From Termitomyces sp. T153 (taxonomy: Eukaryota; Basidiomycota; Agaricomycetes; Agaricales; Lyophyllaceae), in NCBI GenBank assembly GCA_018296165.2, contig JACKQL020000132.1, positions 55,991 to 119,990 of the forward strand: 64,000 bases of DNA. The letters run 5' to 3'. Positions within the stretch are counted from its first letter, which is position 1, and the number at the start of each line of letters is the position of its first letter. The translations under genes were made by a program, and so were the position numbers. Shown here one piece after another: positions 63,788 through 64,000 of the stretch. Below the pieces are notes generated by a model. It saw only the letters and a program-made list of their open reading frames with translations, searched no databases and was not told the origin of the DNA.

Positions 63788-64000
63788 GGCTTGAGTGCGG
63801 TTTCCCTCTCGGGATTCCGTGCGAGAGAGCTTGGGCGACCAAATATATCTATTTGCTCGCAGACTAATCCGAACTCTCAGAAAATAAAGTGTGAATCAAC
63901 AGTTCTCCTCCTCTACCACTCATCTCCTCGTCCAACTCTCCTCGTCCAACTCTCCTCGTCCAACTCTCCTTCTCACCATCATCTAGCACGGGAGCCCGAC
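63788..64000 (+). repeat. Split direct repeat B2 (reaches window end)
   Basis: Equal to B1 up to the last base of the window (...agcccgac), so the true end may lie just outside. Confidence 0.9.

Larger units (their letters stand above)
59007..64000 (+). mobile_element. Ngaro-type tyrosine-recombinase retroelement (reaches window end)
   Basis: Order A1, gag-like ORF, RT-RNase H, tyrosine recombinase, B1, A2, B2. These split direct repeats, the RT/RNase H type and a recombinase instead of an integrase are characteristic of the Ngaro group within DIRS-like elements. A1/A2 are 305 bp, B1/B2 at least 213 bp, with no difference that I can see. Rich in CpG. Very recent insertion. No target duplication is expected. 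Confidence 0.9.

Overview
This window is eukaryotic, most likely from a basidiomycete fungus of the Agaricomycetes type. The evidence is the element mix (chromodomain Ty3/gypsy LTR retrotransposons, RepHel Helitrons, a KDZ-family transposase, a Ngaro-type tyrosine-recombinase retroelement), short 50-57 nt introns with TACTAAC/TGCTAAC branch points, and the absence of any bacterial gene organisation. It is a nest of transposable elements. I find no confident single-copy host gene. The species cannot be named from the sequence.

Layout. 1-1280: start of a minus-strand gypsy element (LTR-1). 1509-2847: an internally deleted Helitron (Hel-1). 3061-4820: non-coding, its first part still rich in CpG. 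4821-10444: minus-strand decayed KDZ transposase with unknown ORFs on both sides. 10567-15770: gypsy LTR-2 (+), many stops. 16894-23006: the long but broken Helitron Hel-2. 23105-23900: a Pro-rich ORF and a duplicated repeat. 24148-29734: gypsy LTR-3 (+), structurally complete, with 185-bp LTRs, TSD ATTCT, a gag/pol -1 slippery site and a chromodomain. 29760-30075: purine-rich tracts. 30630-31468: six minus-strand tRNA-like units. 31829-33855: a decayed Cys-rich/coiled-coil gene. 35385-57418: stacked gypsy elements. LTR-4, LTR-9 and LTR-8 are fragments. LTR-5 is a host element split by two nested insertions: LTR-6 (40921-49154, TSD GTTAT) in its gag and LTR-7 (51600-56730, minus, TSD CATCT) in its RT. 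57551-58560: Helitron 3' end Hel-3. 59007-64000: a Ngaro-type element with the split direct repeats A1-ORFs-B1-A2-B2.

How it fits together. The elements fall into two classes by CpG content. The old ones (LTR-1, 2, 4-9, Hel-1 to 3, KDZ) are almost free of CpG although not AT-rich. The young ones (LTR-3, Ngaro) are full of CpG. In LTR-3 the two LTRs differ only by transitions, mostly at CpG, and six of seven pol stops are TGA where arginine CGA would fit. The same CGA-to-TGA pattern recurs in Hel-2. This suggests methylation-linked C deamination as the main force inactivating elements here. The most interesting signals are a covarying hairpin at the ends of the three Helitrons, an antisense accessory gene present in two copies of one gypsy family, the tRNA-like array, and three perfect hairpins plus a lone in-frame UGA between gag and RT in the Ngaro element.
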